From Rhypophila decipiens (lineage: Eukaryota; Ascomycota; Sordariomycetes; Sordariales; Naviculisporaceae), in NCBI GenBank assembly GCA_033297075.1, contig MU858059.1, positions 372,001 through 436,000 on the forward strand: a stretch of DNA of 64,000 nt, in the 5' to 3' direction. The notes under the pieces were generated by a model that was not told the DNA's origin, searched no databases, and saw nothing but the letters and a program-made list of their open reading frames with translations. Positions 55,686 through 64,000 of the stretch are shown piece after piece (position 1 is the stretch's first letter; each line of letters starts with the position of its first letter). The translations under genes were made by a program, and so were the position numbers.

Positions 55686-57266
55686 TCAATCCTCATCCTC
55701 CCACTCCCCCTCGTCCTCCTCATCCATCACCGGCTCCCCCGTAACACTCCTCCACACCCTCTGCCACATGCCCTTCTTCTGCGCAAGCGCAAACACCATA
55801 ACAACAGGCAAATGCCACACACTAGCCCAGAACAAACTCCTCGCACTCCCCTTGTGACCCTCGTGCCTCCAAAACTTGACAGCCTCCCTAACAAGCCACA
55901 AATTGACAGGCAGACTCGTAACAGCAAAGCTCCACTCCGTCACGCCCACGGCACAGAGCCCAACACACAACGGGACAAAAGCAAGACTATACCTCAGCGC
56001 CACTCTTGCGTTCCTGGCCGGGTTGACCCAACACAGCATCCTCAGACCCGCCGCCTTGTATTCCTCCCGGATCCCCCAGGACAGGGGCATGAAATGCGGA
56101 AACTGCCAGGCAAAGAGCAAGCCCGCGAACAGCCACCCGCCAAAGCTAGATCCGTCCACGGCGAAGAGGAGTTCCCTCCACCCGCCGTCTGCTGTTGCGC
56201 TCTCGCCCGCTGCTGCGGCCCAGCCCATCAACGGTGGGATCCCGCCTACCACGGCGCCCACCCAGGTATTTACTGCCGAGATGCGTTTTAGTGGCGTGTA
56301 TGCCCCCGCGTAGAGGGCGATATTGAGCGCGCCGAGGAAGGAGACGGTCGGGTTGACGCCAAAGTAGAGCGCTACGGTGCCGGTTATGCTGCACCCAATG
56401 GCGAAGAGGACGGCGGCGCGCGTGGTGAGGAGCTTGCGGACCAGTGGGCGGGTCCGTGTCCGGCTCATTTTCGAGTCGGTGTCGGGCTCGTAGAGCATGT
56501 TGAGGGCGTTTGCCGCTGCGGAGCACAGAGTTGTGCCGGTGGTGAGGAAGAGGAGTGTTAGAGGCGAGAGGGAGGGCGCAGCGTCGACTAGGGCTGTAGG
56601 CGAGAGGAAAGCCGGTACTGGGTAGAGGGCGTAGGGTACCATGGCCGATAGCACGACTAGAACGGTAAGTCGTGGTTTCGAGAGCGATAGGAGGGCCGAG
56701 AGCTTTCGGCGGAGGGAGTCAGCTGGGTGCTGAGCGGCGGCGGCGGCGAGGAGGGAGGATGCATCTGGTGGTAGATTCGTAGTGTCTGTCGGAGCCGGAG
56801 AGCCCGCCGGGGAGCTTCCGGCAGCTAGCTGTTGCGCAATTGCTGCATTTCGTCTCGCGGCCTGCCGTCGGCGGTGTGGTAATAAGCCGTCGTCGCTGTG
56901 TGGTAGGGTGGTGGCCGGATCAGGGGCCGCATCGGCATTTAAAGGCGCCGCCTGTGATGCCGCCTGGCCGCCGGGAGAGGCCGGGGACCCTGAAGTTTGC
57001 AAGCCCCTGACATTCCGCGAGGTCTTTGTTCGATCAAGGAACGGGTTTGAGAGGAAGTAGTCTGACGCGACAGATTTCCGAGGAGGCAACGACGACGATC
57101 TGGCAAAGAAGCGCCGGGCCCCGGATCGTAGCGGTTGTAGCCGTGAGTTTGCTAATCTTGCCAGCTGCAGCTCCGATTGCCATTGCAATTGAAGACGTGT
57201 GCATCGCCAGCATACGTCTTCGAAGACACTGGGTCGGGTTCGAATCGTGGATATCGGCGGCCGCAT
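55686..57266 (-). CDS. COX10: Protoheme IX farnesyltransferase, mitochondrial (COX10)
   Basis: This inner mitochondrial membrane enzyme attaches a farnesyl group to heme b to make heme O, the precursor of heme A for cytochrome c oxidase. It is a single exon of 526 residues. The N-terminus (to about 190) is Arg/Ala/Ser-rich, first a presequence and then a long low-complexity linker. The UbiA prenyltransferase domain follows from about 190, opening [16 protein letters not shown]. The first Asp-rich motif is [18 protein letters not shown] near 255, and the second conserved loop is [20 protein letters not shown] near 315. About eight membrane helices are evident. The C-terminal end is acidic ([11 protein letters not shown]). 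The family and role are firm. Confidence 0.96.
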   Translation of the reverse strand: MRPPISTIRTRPSVFEDVCWRCTRLQLQWQSELQLARLANSRLQPLRSGARRFFARSSSLPPRKSVASDYFLSNPFLDRTKTSRNVRGLQTSGSPASPGGQAASQAAPLNADAAPDPATTLPHSDDGLLPHRRRQAARRNAAIAQQLAAGSSPAGSPAPTDTTNLPPDASSLLAAAAAQHPADSLRRKLSALLSLSKPRLTVLVVLSAMVPYALYPVPAFLSPTALVDAAPSLSPLTLLFLTTGTTLCSAAANALNMLYEPDTDSKMSRTRTRPLVRKLLTTRAAVLFAIGCSITGTVALYFGVNPTVSFLGALNIALYAGAYTPLKRISAVNTWVGAVVGGIPPLMGWAAAAGESATADGGWRELLFAVDGSSFGGWLFAGLLFAWQFPHFMPLSWGIREEYKAAGLRMLCWVNPARNARVALRYSLAFVPLCVGLCAVGVTEWSFAVTSLPVNLWLVREAVKFWRHEGHKGSARSLFWASVWHLPVVMVFALAQKKGMWQRVWRSVTGEPVMDEEDEGEWEDED

Positions 57267-59084
57267 AGTCGTTCAGGTGCCGGCTTGAATCGCCATCGTC
57301 GGTCCTCGTTGGCTTTTTTTCCCTGTTCGGCTCGTCACTAAATTCGCGATGAGCTTCCAGGTGGTCCACTGGCCCGTTTTTTCCCACCATGACGCTAAAA
57401 TGATCAAGCTTTGAAGCCTCTGTGGCTGGAGTTAGGGGCCCGGGGTGTCTGTGGCTTGGTACTGTCCGTAGAACGTGGGGGGCCGTGTTCATACACACCA
57501 AACGCCGTTCCGAGTCAGTGACCTCACGGCGTTGTAATTTCAACCCCGGATTTCGTGTCCCTCGAGAGTCCCAACACCACCAACCAGGCTCCGTCTTCAT
57601 CTCGAGTACGAAAATTAGCATGTATCAGGTAACCTGAAACCGCGCGAATAATCCTCATCGTTGATAGCCTCAAATCAGTCTCCCCAGAGTAGTTTGGACC
57701 TGATTGGAAGGTTTGGAAGCAGCTGATCCTTACTTCTGAAGTTCTGCCCTGAGCCGCCCGGAAATAGGCGCCCCCTTTGGAGATGAAAGGCGCCGGATCC
57801 GCCAATCATCTTACGGCGATTCACCTGTGTCGTCTTCCTTGGTGCCAACTGGCAACAACCTGCGTGGAGTTGGTAGCAGACTTGATAGACATGCGCAAAT
57901 CAGCAATAGAGCAGTTTGCAAGCAAGGTCAGTCGTTGCTTTCAGCGCTTCAGTCAGGACTCGGTTGGGGAGTTTCTCGGTGGTATGTAATTCGTCCTCTC
58001 CGGATTCATGGCGCCTGTGCTACGCCGTGGCTTCCATGAATATGCATTTCTCCCGGCCCTTGTCTTCGCGGACATCTCCCGATGGATCATCCAGGCAGTC
58101 GGGACATGTTGACATGTCCTTCACAGCGGTTCGTTGGACGCATTCTCATTGTTATTCTGCACTTCATGGCGCTTGTCTCTTTATCTCGGGTTTCAGGTTC
58201 AGCCGTTGCTTCGGAATATTCTCTATGTCTATCCTCGCAGGTGTTTTTGTTCAGGTCGTCTATGATGAATCTTGTTGGACGGAACCCTCCGGCACCACTC
58301 TGCAGTCCCGGCGATAATCGACCTCTTGACGAATCTGAGCAACCCCGGGGAAAGGATGCAGTGCGACTTCGGGGAGGCTGCAGGACGGCCTCAAGACTCG
58401 TGGACTAGCCGCCGTAGATGGGAGGATGGCTTATGCATATCTGGTCTCGAACATCTTGTGAATCCTTGGGCGTGTGTTTCAGAGTGTCAAGATTCTCGGG
58501 CCATGGCCCAATTGGTTGAACACTAACGGGAAAGATATCTCGGTGAGGTATGTCTCTCACCTACCTAGGTCCTTTGGTGAAGTAACATGAATGCAAACAA
58601 GACAGAGCGTTTGATCAGAACCAACTTGATGCGCATGTATACGAGCCTTGCAGTAATCGTTGCCCACAGACCTATCAGATGTAAGCTTCTGGAAAGAAAA
58701 TACCAATGAAGTAAGACTAGCTATGCGTAAAGAGAGCGGCGCGGTGTAGGAGGTTAAACAAGATGTGTGGGATATATATCCAACGTAAGGCGTGCTTGCT
58801 TATACGACATTCTCTCTGTGCCACGTCTGGCAGTTAGAATCCTTTGACGACAACAAGATTGGTATCCACGAAAGACAGCAACCTTGCACAGCCATGTAAT
58901 ATCTTTGCTCTCTCAAGGGGTTAAATGCACAAGCATTTGGCTTGTTCAGAAGCTCATGGACATCTTCACTCCTAAAGATAAAAGACAAAATGGGCAATGA
59001 GGCTCTGAAGACCAACCCTAACCAAACTGCAAAAAGAAAAAGAAAAAAGGTGTGCAAAACAGCAAAAAAGGTAACGAAAAGTAA
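57267..59084. other. Intergenic between COX10 and tRNA gene
   Basis: About 1.8 kb with the COX10 promoter at the left and sequence flanking the tRNA at the right. Several plus-strand ORFs of 70-130 codons occur (57777-58410) and one can be joined at a GTATGT donor near 57981, but the product is not recognisable. Nothing else supported. Confidence 0.4.
59064..59080 (-). terminator. RNA polymerase III terminator of tRNA-Gln
   Basis: On the minus strand the tRNA is followed within five bases by TTTT (59077-59080) and then by T6 (59064-59069), the usual oligo-T stop for RNA polymerase III with a backup run. Confidence 0.7.
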
Positions 59085-59156
59085 AGGTCGTACCCGGAAT
59101 CGAACCGGGGTCACCAGAATCAGAATCTGGGGTGATAACCGCTACACTATACAACC
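59085..59156 (-). tRNA. tRNA-Gln (CTG anticodon)
   Basis: This 72-nt gene, without intron, folds as a full cloverleaf: acceptor GGTTGTA/TACGACC with one G-T pair, D-arm with TAGTGTAGCGGTTATCAC (A box), anticodon stem CCAGA/TCTGG with loop TTCTGAT, and T-arm CCCGG/CCGGG with loop TTCGATT (B box). The anticodon CTG reads CAG glutamine codons. On the minus strand a TTTT run follows at 59077-59080 and a T6 run at 59064-59069, serving as RNA polymerase III terminators. It looks functional. Confidence 0.95.
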
Positions 59157-59434
59157 TTGAGAATGTGCTAAGCTTCTTGCTTGGTTGATTTTCAGTGCTC
59201 CACAAACCCCCTTATAAAGGGTGGGCTGATTCTGTGGAGCTTCAGACCTGTGTCATGTTGACTTTACCCCTATGCAACCGAGTCAGTGATGCAAGTGAAC
59301 AGAATAATCCGAAATCAATATTACGCTATCATGACTATTACCTATTCATACAAACTTAATTCATAAACCATAAAACTAACGCATACGAAAAACAAAACGA
59401 AAAATATCTGTCAAGAAGTGAAAGGGTATGCCAA

Positions 59435-60985
59435 TTAACGCCCCATGATCCTCTGTTCCATCTGTCGATTCTTTTCCTTCTGAGCTCTCGATTCCGCCTG
59501 CAGCGTCTCCAAGCCCCTTCTCCACCGCTGGTACTCCGGGGTGAACACTAGAGTCTGCGGTGGCGCCTTTCTTCTGGGTGTACTTGGGCCGCCGCTGCTC
59601 GCCAGAGAACGCCGTCTGAACTGATCGGGGCCAAGGTCCGAGCTGGAATGTCCGTGAAGCGATCCTGGGTATCGCCGAGGAGGGTCAGCGTTGATAAACA
59701 TTGTGGCAGGACGGTGAGGTTTACGATGAGCAAAATGAGCCGGTCCCATGTCGTCCAACATGGATGAATACACGCCACCAGAACCGGGACGACAATTCTC
59801 GACACTTGGGGTCCATGATCTTCTGTCACCTGCGCGGCGATTCTCGTTCGGTCCCATCATCGACTCGCCCAAAGATGCTCCCAGCATTTGGCTCGAGTAG
59901 GACGCAAAACTCGGGGATAAAGAGACCTGTCCCATTGACATTCTTCGCTCTCTGGCAGACTCTCTGATCCTCTGTGACCATCGGTCCAGAGCATCCTGCA
60001 ACGTCCGAGATACCGAGCTATATTGACCCAATGCATCCTGTGAGTGACTGCAGTCTGCCGCTCTTATCCATAGCTGTCGGTTAATCTTTGAATCTGCTCC
60101 CTGGTCGAGCAGCATATCGATAGTCTCGGTTTTCCCATATCGCGCCGCTATATGCAAGGCAGTCCTCCCAAACCGGTCAACCGCATCTACAGATGAGCCG
60201 AGCTGTATCAGTTCCCGCGCGATTTCCGACTGGCCATTTTCGGCCGCGATGTGGAGAGGCGTCAAGCCAAGGGTGTTCCGCAACTCCAGCAAGTCGTTTC
60301 GGACATCGGGCGATATACTGTCGTGGTTTAGAAGGTCCACGGCAATACGTGGACTGGGGCCGTATAAGGCTGCATGGATGGGGCCATCTTCGGGAATGAC
60401 ACCCTCATCATTTGGTTTGATCTCGGCACCGGCGTCGAGCAATGTGAACACTAGACGCTGGTTTCCCAGGAAAGCTGCCCGTTTCAGCGCCTCGTTGAGA
60501 GAGACTGGCTGTGGACCCCATGAAGGATTCCAAGGATGGAGGGTGAACACGGCCTCTAAACGGCGACGTTCCTCGCCAGGAGACACCTCTGTGGCATCAA
60601 CCACAGCTTGACCTGATCTGGGTCCGACAGGGTTCCGGTATCCCGGAGGTGGCGTCTCGTCGTCCGTCCTAGGGAGAGTTAAGAGGACCTCGGCGGGTTG
60701 TGAGTAGAGCAAGGAGGAAGTTTCGGTAGGTGAGTAAGGCGGAGGTGGCTCAGGAGCAGTGGTACTCGCCGGGACAGTATGCCGAGAAGCCGATCTCGAC
60801 AAGGGCGGCGGCAATGCTTGACGACTCTCGCGTCGTATGAGGTTTCGAATCCGGGATTTTAGCTTCGCTCTCCGCTCACGGTGATTCACGCCGGAGCTCG
60901 CCCGGGGCCAGTGACTGCCTCGTGCCGGATTATGACGGTGTAACCATGCTCTTATCTTGGTGGTCTTGGAAGAAGCTGAGGTCAT
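59435..60985 (-). CDS. Ankyrin-repeat protein
   Basis: This is a single-exon protein of 516 residues with ankyrin repeats in the middle and disordered ends. The start is the ATG at 60985 (MTSASSKTTKIRAW); the frame continues seven codons upstream but only from TTG. The N-terminal 130 residues are basic, then Pro/Ser-rich with PPPPYSP, a possible WW or SH3 ligand. The repeats run from about 165 to 310; the clearest are NTLGLTPLHIAAENGQSEIA and DRFGRTALHIAARYGKTETI. A C-terminal region of about 200 residues is rich in Ser, Arg and Met, ending in a short helical stretch (QKEKNRQMEQRIMGR). There is no enzyme domain, signal or membrane segment. A scaffold role is likely from the repeats, but the partner is unknown. 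Confidence 0.87.
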   Translation of the reverse strand: MTSASSKTTKIRAWLHRHNPARGSHWPRASSGVNHRERRAKLKSRIRNLIRRESRQALPPPLSRSASRHTVPASTTAPEPPPPYSPTETSSLLYSQPAEVLLTLPRTDDETPPPGYRNPVGPRSGQAVVDATEVSPGEERRRLEAVFTLHPWNPSWGPQPVSLNEALKRAAFLGNQRLVFTLLDAGAEIKPNDEGVIPEDGPIHAALYGPSPRIAVDLLNHDSISPDVRNDLLELRNTLGLTPLHIAAENGQSEIARELIQLGSSVDAVDRFGRTALHIAARYGKTETIDMLLDQGADSKINRQLWIRAADCSHSQDALGQYSSVSRTLQDALDRWSQRIRESARERRMSMGQVSLSPSFASYSSQMLGASLGESMMGPNENRRAGDRRSWTPSVENCRPGSGGVYSSMLDDMGPAHFAHRKPHRPATMFINADPPRRYPGSLHGHSSSDLGPDQFRRRSLASSGGPSTPRRKAPPQTLVFTPEYQRWRRGLETLQAESRAQKEKNRQMEQRIMGR

Positions 60986-63176
60986 GATGGGAGTTCGACT
61001 TGGCAACGATGAGAAAACCAGTGGGGCATCTTTTGACAGGGTCGAGATGGGTCTTTTTGAGATGGCAATGTGATTCAGAGGGCAAAGGCGATGGGACCCG
61101 AGAAATACTGCGACTCTAGCTGGAATGTACGGTTAGAGGAAAGAAGGGAGACGACAGTGTCACCTGATCAAAACCAATTGATATGAGACAGACAGCTAGG
61201 GAGAAGGATTCCAGTATTTCGGCGGAGGGCGGGAAGTTGCGATGGGCAAAACTCGACCGGCCTCAAATGCGGGGATAATCGTCACTACCACTTGTTGTGC
61301 TGTGTTTAGCTCAATGATAAATACCCAGCAGGCATCCGCCTCATGTAGATTCAAAAGTCATGACAGCCGATATCAACATCCTCTGTATCTTCATGCTGCT
61401 CATGATTTTTGAGACGTCGTTACTCGACGTTTTGATGGCCAAGCCGAGGACCCCGCGAGATTCCGGCTTGGCGGCCGGCATGTGCTCTGGTGCTCGTCTC
61501 CAGCATAGGTAGGGCTGAAAAGGCGCTGGACTTCCAAGACTCCAAGGCTTCAGAGCTGAGAGAAGCTGACAGCCCTCGAGAACAGACTCCTCCTCGTCGA
61601 ATAAACAGAATCCTGAACCACGCGGTGATGCAATGAGAACCTGGGTCACATGTGGCGGCTGGTACGAAATTCACACCAAATTACGGAGTACAGTACATTA
61701 CATAAGGCAACTCTTCTCCGCGAGCAACAAGAGGGAATTCGAGGTGCCCAGGAGCTGCAATGGTGAGGTCACCTTGGACGCCCTCCTTCCATGATCCCCT
61801 CGCCATATACCCGGGCATAATTCACTGGTTTAATTCGTGGAAAATTATCATATCCGAAATGATAGCACCCAAGCAGCCAAGCTAACGGTAGACAGCCGGG
61901 AATGCGTCGTTCGTGGTTCGCGAACCCGGGTATATGGGAATTATGGAGTTCAGGATGTCAACCCAAAAGTATCCGGATCTATGGCATTCTGAATCGAGTG
62001 TTATCAGCAAAAATATTGAGATTTTGCTACTCCCAGACCTCATGCTAACAGCATGAAGCTGCTGTTCTGTGCAGTGAGCTGTTCTGCCTGTCCGGCGACC
62101 GCAGTTCAATCCGTGTACAATACGAAGACAAGACACATCCGGAATAGCCTCCACACCGATCGCCAAGACGTGGGTTCAGCGCCGGTTAAACATCGACGGA
62201 TCCAACGGTGACCTTCCTCACCTCCATCTCGCTCCGCTTCCCCCACTGCATGGACACCACCATGGATGTTTGGCTCCCGCATCCCGCTTCCCTAGGTTGC
62301 CAAGATGTCTTTTTCTCTCGGCCATGTCCTTTTACAATGATCAATGCAGAACAACAATTTATTACGGCCCCTATATCCATCTGGACCGCGATACTCGGGC
62401 GCCAATACCTGGGCATTGGAACTCGAATGGCCAGGTTGTTTTGCGAAAGTGAGGAGTTCACCTTATGAGCGTTGAGCACTGCGGGCAATATCTACATGCG
62501 GATCACAGCTGCAAGCTGGCAGAGCGGTGCAACTCCAATGATGCATCCAAGGTGGGCTTCGATTGGCGATACATGGCCTGCCCTCCTCTGGTGGCGGAGA
62601 TCACCCCCGGTCAACGGCTATTTCTCCGATATGTCATCTTGGCCACCCCCTCTTGAAGCTCGCGGGCAAGAGCAACTCAGGAATGGCGGCCAAAGATTCC
62701 TATCCCCGGTTGTATCTTGACCCAGTTCCTATTCTGGTACAGGTATGGATACGACTTCACCGGCCCATCAACCACGTCCGTCATGGAGCGATGGCCCTCC
62801 TTTTATCCGTGAGCCGGGTTACGATCCGTTCTGATGGACATGTCCAGCCCTTGGCCCTATGATATTCACCTCAAATCCAAACATCTCGTTGGACTGGGCA
62901 AGGCCACACCTGCTCCGAAGCCCAAATACGACTTCGTAGCGGTGCATCGTTCCTGGTTAATTTATTTATCCATTAAAAACATGTGCAACAGCTCTCTCGG
63001 ATGCCATGCCGCCCCTCTGTCAACGTCGTTCCTGCATATCGTGGGAAGTGAATATATCATGTCACATATTCCGTGAAGGGCGCCACGTGAAAGTTCATCA
63101 CCCTTCATCCTCCCAACCAATCTCGTCAGCATTGGTGAAAGTGAGTGTGGCCTAGTTCACTTCACCTGTTTTCAAG
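60986..63176. promoter_or_regulatory. Divergent upstream region, ankyrin gene / GH115
   Basis: About 2.2 kb separate the ankyrin gene start (-) from the GH115 start (+), so both promoters lie here. A TATATC at 63053-63058, about 120 bp before the GH115 ATG, is a weak TATA candidate. Overlapping ORFs at 62,186-62,900 show no domain. No repeat seen. Confidence 0.4.
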
Positions 63177-64000
63177 ATGCTCGTCACCGCTGTGAAGGGG
63201 GCGCTGTGCCTGGCCTTCTCTTCGGTTGTTGCGGCACTCGGCCAAGAGCAGATCATCAGCTTCACCAGCTCCAAAGGCTCCTTGCAACTTGCCGGTGGAA
63301 AGATCTCCAAAGGTCAGATTCTCGTGGCAGACAACGAGTACTGGGGTGTTGTTCGAGCGGCCGGCGACCTTGCTCTCGACTTTGGTCGGGTCACGGGCAC
63401 CAACTACACACTCAGCAACGGCAAAACAACCTCGAGCCCAGCCACGTACACCTACAAGCCGGTCGACAACTTTAGCAACACCGTTTACCGCACAACGGGC
63501 GTGTCCAACTTCACCGGTCCCGCTTTCTCGGGCCCATCTCCGGCCAACACTGTCGTCATTGCCGGCACCATCGGCCACTCAACCATCATCGACAAGCTCA
63601 TTGCGTCCAAGGCGATTGATGTCTCTGCCATCAAGGGTGAATGGGAGTCCTTCGTCAGCACGATTGTCCAGAACCCGGTGCCGGGCTGCCCTGCTGCGCT
63701 TGTCATCGCAGGCAGCGACCCTCGCGGAACGATATTTGGCATCTACGATGTCTCTGAGCAGATCGGTGTCAGCCCGTGGTATTTCTGGGCCGACAGCCCT
63801 GTCAGACAGAACAAGAACATCTTCGTCACCACCAAGAAGAAGGTCCAAGGACCGCCCACCGTCAAATACCGTGGCTTCTTCCTCAACGACGAGCAGCCGG
63901 CTCTGACCAACTGGGTGTCCAAGAACTTTGGTGACAATGCCTACACGGTCAACTATGGAACCGAGTTCTACAGCCTCATCTTTGAGGTTCTTCTTCGACT
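63177..64000 (+). CDS. GH115 alpha-(4-O-methyl)glucuronidase, 3' partial
   Basis: This is the first 274 codons of a secreted glycoside hydrolase of family GH115, which removes 4-O-methyl-D-glucuronic acid from both internal and terminal xylose of glucuronoxylan. The ATG at 63177 opens a signal peptide (MLVTAVKGALCLAFSSVVAA). The frame is open without an intron to the window edge; full-length members are near 1000 residues, so most of the gene is missing. Family features visible are ILVADNEYWGVVRAAGDLALDFGRVTG, VVIAGTIGHSTIIDKLI, the loop AGSDPRGTIFGIYDVSEQIG near 180-200, and WYFWADSPV followed by KYRGFFLNDEQPALTNW, where the catalytic domain begins. Catalytic residues lie beyond the edge. 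It acts downstream of, or together with, the CE15 esterase of this window. Confidence 0.93.
   Translation, partial: MLVTAVKGALCLAFSSVVAALGQEQIISFTSSKGSLQLAGGKISKGQILVADNEYWGVVRAAGDLALDFGRVTGTNYTLSNGKTTSSPATYTYKPVDNFSNTVYRTTGVSNFTGPAFSGPSPANTVVIAGTIGHSTIIDKLIASKAIDVSAIKGEWESFVSTIVQNPVPGCPAALVIAGSDPRGTIFGIYDVSEQIGVSPWYFWADSPVRQNKNIFVTTKKKVQGPPTVKYRGFFLNDEQPALTNWVSKNFGDNAYTVNYGTEFYSLIFEVLLR

Noticed and set aside
57237..57251. B-box-like sequence GGTTCGAATC near the COX10 start
   Set aside because: No D-arm, anticodon stem or acceptor pairing around it; it is within COX10 coding sequence.
57777..58408. Possible two-exon plus-strand gene (donor GTATGT near 57981)
   Set aside because: Frames can be joined, but the product is not recognisable and the acceptor choice is arbitrary.
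62186..62900. Overlapping ORFs upstream of GH115
   Set aside because: Several short frames on both strands, none longer than about 100 codons and none with a domain; most likely promoter DNA.

Overview
The window is a stretch of chromosome from a filamentous ascomycete. The genes are eukaryotic and mostly single-exon or split by short GT-AG introns (about 53 to 130 bp). Products typical of Pezizomycotina are present: an AA9 lytic polysaccharide monooxygenase, a CE15 glucuronoyl esterase, a GH115 glucuronidase, an a-factor-type ABC exporter and a fungal-type Cet1 RNA triphosphatase. The CE15 resembles the CBM-less enzyme of thermophilic Sordariales, so a Sordariomycete, probably of the Sordariales, is my best guess. 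No species can be named from the sequence alone.

Layout. 1-1495: end of a Ste6-like ABC transporter. 2133-7080: AA9 monooxygenase (-), CE15 esterase (+) and a cupin protein (-); the first two are divergently transcribed. 8045-19858: F-box protein (+), mitochondrial sulfite oxidase (-), a large coiled-coil protein of unknown function (-) and an NmrA-like reductase (-). 19688-27545: mRNA 5'-triphosphatase (-) and proteasome subunit RPN2 (+), head to head. 27610-28002: a hAT-like MITE carrying a 22-bp tandem array. 29890-34850: MFS drug/polyamine-type transporter (+), a DUF1769 protein (-) and an AIF2/FSP1-like oxidoreductase (-). 35520-36790: an AT-rich gap holding a second, Tc1/mariner-type MITE. 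36792-44082: a 1401-residue zinc-motif protein of unknown family (-) and a five-exon sugar transporter (-). 44083-49897: 5.8 kb without a supported gene, leading into a Myb/SANT regulator (+, 49898-50988). 51782-57266: a putative small spliced gene (-), a second NmrA-like protein (-) flanked by direct repeats, and COX10 (-). 59085-59156: tRNA-Gln(CTG) (-). 59435-60985: an ankyrin protein (-). 63177-64000: the start of a secreted GH115 alpha-glucuronidase (+), cut by the window edge.

Working together. AA9, CE15 and GH115 are all secreted plant cell wall enzymes. AA9 oxidatively cleaves cellulose or hemicellulose. CE15 cuts the ester between lignin and 4-O-methylglucuronic acid of xylan. GH115 then removes that glucuronic acid. 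The sugar transporter could import released sugars. Most other genes are housekeeping: capping, proteasome, heme A synthesis and sulfite oxidation. Several gene models needed exons placed by hand from splice signals and reading frame (AA9, cupin, F-box, the 1401-residue protein, both NmrA-like genes, the sugar transporter, RPN2, Cet1); the coordinates given are the outer CDS limits and the exon limits are in the evidence.
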